Shown in pieces: positions 42,366 through 44,568 of a stretch of 44,568 nt of DNA; the first letter of the stretch is position 1; each line of letters begins with the position of its first letter. Source of the stretch: Nitrospirota bacterium (GTDB taxonomy: Bacteria; Nitrospirota; Thermodesulfovibrionia; Thermodesulfovibrionales; UBA1546). The notes under the pieces were generated by a model, which ran no database searches, was not told where the DNA came from, and worked only from the letters and a program-made list of their open reading frames with translations. The translations under genes and the position numbers were made by a program. The stretch lies in contig JACPZK010000028.1 of assembly GCA_016195565.1 (NCBI GenBank), positions 1 to 44,568 on the forward strand, read 5' to 3'.

Positions 42366-42917
42366 TTGTGGGCTATAATCGGACTCGGCAATTATGGAAG
42401 TAAGTATTCAAAGACCAGGCACAACCTCGGTTTCATTGTGTTGGAGGCTGTTGCTGAGTCCTTTGATATAACCTTACAGGAAAAGAAAGAATATATTGCA
42501 GGCAGAGGCTCTATGGCAGGACATGACGTTCTGCTCATAGAGCCTTTGACTTTTATGAACCTGAGCGGCATTGCCGTGAAAGATGTTCTCAGAAAATTTA
42601 ATGTCACTTCTGAAAACCTGATAGTAATCCATGACGACCTTGACATGGACACAGGAAAGCTCAAGATAAAACGGAACGGCTCCGCAGGCGGGCACAGGGG
42701 CGTTGAGTCAATAATCCAGAGCATCGGCACAAAAGAATTTATCAGGGTCAAGATAGGGATAGGGAGGGAGACTGGAATATCTCCTGAAACCTATGTCCTC
42801 AAAAAATTCCGGAAAGACGAACTCCCCATAATCAAAGATGCCATTGAACGTGCAGTTGATGCTGTCACTGCGATTGTCTCAGGCGGCGCTGCAAAGGCGA
42901 TGAATAAATTCAACTAA
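42366..42917 (+). CDS. pth: Peptidyl-tRNA hydrolase
   Basis: A 183-aa Pth that frees tRNA from abortive peptidyl-tRNA. The start is TTG at 42366, adjoining the rplY stop and lacking its own ribosome site, so translation is probably coupled. IIGLGNYGSKYSKTRHNLGF is the N-terminal motif with the catalytic His (RHN); Tyr replaces the usual Pro in GNPG. The substrate-binding Asn is in PLTFMNLSG, and VIHDDLDMDTGKLKIKRNGSAGGHRGVESI is intact. Length is slightly short of the usual 185-200. Confidence 0.94.
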   Translation: MWAIIGLGNYGSKYSKTRHNLGFIVLEAVAESFDITLQEKKEYIAGRGSMAGHDVLLIEPLTFMNLSGIAVKDVLRKFNVTSENLIVIHDDLDMDTGKLKIKRNGSAGGHRGVESIIQSIGTKEFIRVKIGIGRETGISPETYVLKKFRKDELPIIKDAIERAVDAVTAIVSGGAAKAMNKFN

Positions 42918-42980
42918 ATTTTTGTGATTCAAATGGAAATATTTGGTATAATGAAATTAAGCAGTTTGGGAGGTAACATT

Positions 42981-43208
42981 ATGAGGTTCACACGCATTAC
43001 AATTGATACTGACAAGATGGGCGGAGTTCCCTGCATAAGAGGTTTGCGCATACCTATTGCAACAATTGTTGGTATGGTAGCGAATGGTATGACTGAAAAA
43101 GAAATCCTTGATGACTATCCCGATTTGGAACACGAAGATATACGTGAGGCTTTACTTTATGCCGCCGATGCTGTAAAAGAACGTCAGATACCTCTTGTCA
43201 CCGCATGA
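42981..43208 (+). CDS. DUF433-family antitoxin
   Basis: A 75-aa DUF433 protein. The start at 42981 follows GGGAGG; the frame extends upstream without a site. It contains MGGVPCIRGLRIPIATIVGMVANGMTEKEILDDYPDLEHEDIREAL, the full DUF433 core with its helix-turn-helix-like part. In other genomes it pairs with a DUF5615 PIN-like toxin. Here its TGA overlaps the ATG of that toxin's shortened remnant. Confidence 0.9.
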   Translation: MRFTRITIDTDKMGGVPCIRGLRIPIATIVGMVANGMTEKEILDDYPDLEHEDIREALLYAADAVKERQIPLVTA

Positions 43209-43348
43209 ATTTTCTTATAGACAATGCCCTTTCCCCTATCTCTTTGCTCCTAACTCATATTTCAGAAATAAAGGATGCATTGATTGCCGGAAGTATTGTT
43301 GTTTTTGAGGATAACAGAATTAGAATCAGAACGCTGCCGATAGGCTGA
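43205..43348 (+). pseudogene. DUF5615-family PIN-like toxin with a large internal deletion
   Basis: A 47-codon frame overlapping the antitoxin stop (ATGA). It starts MNFLIDNALSP, the DUF5615 N-terminus with its first acidic residue, and then jumps directly to ISEIKDALIAGSIVVFEDNRIRIRTLPIG, the family's C-terminus. The middle 60 or so residues of a normal protein of about 110 aa are absent, including the second acidic active-site cluster. The junction is in frame. Toxin activity should be lost while the antitoxin remains intact. Confidence 0.75.
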
Positions 43349-43536
43349 GATTCTTAATAATTTTAGCACTAACAGATTTTTTCGGCGGATTGAGGGAGAG
43401 GAGAGAGAGGCAGGCAGCTTTACATTTTATTTATAGATAGTTCGTATAATACGGGAAGTGTCCCTGTAATAAGCGAAGAAATATTAAAAACGGTGTGTCT
43501 CAATATTTATTAATGTAGACGCCTAAAATCGAACGT
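43349..43536. other. Non-coding stretch, possible insertion-sequence remnant
   Basis: I see no gene here. It has a purine-rich GAGGGAGAGGAGAGAGAGG run (about 43391-43409), a TATAAT at 43445 and, after it, GGGAAGTGTCCC (43453 onward) and GGTGTGTCTC, which look like insertion-sequence end sequence. No matching end was found elsewhere in the window. Confidence 0.3.
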
Positions 43537-44463
43537 ATGAAATATGAAAAAGAAGCACATGCTGTATGTTTAGGGGATTTGAAACAAGCTGCATTATATT
43601 TTGACCGTGTTTTTTATATACTTGCCAAGGACGAATTTTGCCATACAATACTTTTATCAAAAGCTTCTGGTGCTTTAAAATTTCACGAAATTGAATTTAA
43701 GAGTAAAACTCACGAACACGTTTTCTACGATCTCACATTTGGCAAAACACCGGCAAATAATCAAATTAATAAATATTTTCTCGAAAAATATCTTTTGTTG
43801 CCCATTTCGTTTCAATGTATTTTATTACAGAAAAAATTTGAGGGTGATAATTCGAAAGAGGCATTAGAAGAATTCAACAAAAATTCGTATGCCTATATGA
43901 AAACTCAAATAATTGAACATTATCTCAGCAACCCATTTATCCCCATTTTAGATAAAAAAGGGATGAACTTTCGTGATTTTTATTTATTGCTGATCAAAAG
44001 TATTGGTATAAACAACCCGCTAATTTTATTGCCATCTGTTTGTGGGAAAGAAATAAATGAGGATTCCGAAGATATTACTGTAAGTTTAAATAACCTTGCA
44101 CTTATCGATACCAGCAAAGCAAGTTGGGATCAAATACTAGAAATAAGAAAAGATGAAAATGCAAGAAAAAAGCTTAGAAACCTTAGGTTGTTTTTTTATG
44201 AAAATTATCAGAATAAATCAAAAGAATTCATTGAGGACGACTTAAAAAAAATCGATGATTATAAAATAGCATGCAAAGATTATGGACTTCAAACATGCCT
44301 GTCAGCTATATCGGCCACCATGAATTCTAAAAATTTAGTTGCATCGTCAGTAGCAGGGTTATCAGCTGCTTTCTTTGGTGGGATACTGGCAGGGATTGGT
44401 ACTGCTACAGCGATTGAACTTGGGAATGTTGTAGGGTTTGACGAAATTAGGAACAACTGGTAA
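43537..44463 (+). CDS. Unrecognised A+T-rich gene, C-terminal glycine-zipper-like helix
   Basis: A 308-aa protein that I cannot assign. Most of it is soluble and helix-rich (about residues 1-265). The end, residues about 268-298, is hydrophobic with small residues: VASSVAGLSAAFFGGILAGIGTATAIELG, resembling glycine-zipper membrane segments. No catalytic motif, signal peptide or repeat is visible. Codon use is strongly A+T-rich compared with the core genes to the left, and a transposase gene follows 26 nt downstream, so recent acquisition is likely. No Shine-Dalgarno precedes the ATG. Confidence 0.65.
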   Translation: MKYEKEAHAVCLGDLKQAALYFDRVFYILAKDEFCHTILLSKASGALKFHEIEFKSKTHEHVFYDLTFGKTPANNQINKYFLEKYLLLPISFQCILLQKKFEGDNSKEALEEFNKNSYAYMKTQIIEHYLSNPFIPILDKKGMNFRDFYLLLIKSIGINNPLILLPSVCGKEINEDSEDITVSLNNLALIDTSKASWDQILEIRKDENARKKLRNLRLFFYENYQNKSKEFIEDDLKKIDDYKIACKDYGLQTCLSAISATMNSKNLVASSVAGLSAAFFGGILAGIGTATAIELGNVVGFDEIRNNW

Positions 44464-44489
44464 GTTAGTCCTCCGGAAGGAGGAAGCAG

Positions 44490-44568
44490 ATGGCAAGAAA
44501 GAAATGGAGCGCAGAAGAGAAGCAGAAAATGGTATTGGCAGGCTTGAGGAATGAGGCGTCAGTAGCAG
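44490..44568 (+). CDS. IS3-type transposase OrfA-like protein, start only (cut by window edge)
   Basis: Twenty-six codons are visible. MARKKWSAEEKQKMVLAGLR resembles the N-terminus of IS3-family OrfA proteins, in which a basic start precedes the first helix of the helix-turn-helix. GGAGG lies just upstream. The rest of the element lies outside the window. Confidence 0.6.
   Translation, partial: MARKKWSAEEKQKMVLAGLRNEASVA

Overview
The window is bacterial, Gram-negative by its LolCD-type lipoprotein exporter, with moderate GC. The housekeeping order smc-ruvA-ruvB-ychF and ispE-tRNA-prs-rplY-pth, a lysine-tailed SWIB protein, many radical-SAM/flavin/Fe-S genes and many small palindromic repeats suggest an uncultured Nitrospirota (Thermodesulfovibrionia-like) or deltaproteobacterial-grade genome. 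The lineage is inferred from gene content only.

Region 1 (1-2.8 kb) is an A+T-rich, probably imported pair: a LysR regulator divergent from a secreted beta-propeller protein joined in frame to a DJ-1/PfpI domain that still keeps its own ribosome-binding site and ATG. Region 2 (2.8-16.8 kb) is an accessory island, almost entirely minus-strand. It holds small enzymes of detoxification or redox type: chorismate mutase, AlkD-like repair protein, CGGC protein, three cupins, NIPSNAP, metallo-hydrolase, NTF2-like, iron-sulfur flavoprotein-like, Old Yellow Enzyme, ferredoxin-nitroreductase, isochorismatase-like, PhzF, methyltransferases, EamA transporter and PNPOx-like. An HxlR regulator sits divergent from the nitroreductase. 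Several of these genes are visibly broken. The island ends with a promoter/28-codon ORF/terminator unit and an AbrB-PIN toxin-antitoxin pair.

Region 3 (16.9-24.7 kb) has an orphan radical-SAM DNA-repair-type protein, a small DMT protein, a PadR-controlled ABC/FtsX export operon, a TsaA-like fragment, a CrtI-like FAD oxidoreductase and the tail of a methylenetetrahydrofolate reductase gene. Region 4 (24.8-43 kb) is conserved core: threonine deaminase, a TPR membrane protein, smc-ruvA-ruvB-ychF, guaB, SWIB, lolD/lolC, a TPR lipoprotein, ispE, tRNA-Gln(TTG), prs, rplY and pth. Region 5 (43 kb to the end) has a DUF433 antitoxin with an internally deleted DUF5615 toxin, an unrecognised A+T-rich gene, and the start of an IS3-type transposase.

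Three themes recur. (i) Gene decay: about seven fragments, frameshifts or deletions, almost all in accessory DNA. (ii) Small inverted or tandem repeats that run into the coding sequence of core genes (ruvB N-terminus, smc hinge, C-termini of the TPR lipoprotein and ispE). (iii) Several promoters whose -10 box lies only 6-7 nt before the start codon, implying leaderless mRNAs. The most unusual single locus is 15.84-16.03 kb: a strong promoter, a leaderless 28-codon ORF and a terminator whose 5' arm can pair instead with the end of that ORF. I did not find a clear new defence or biosynthetic system.
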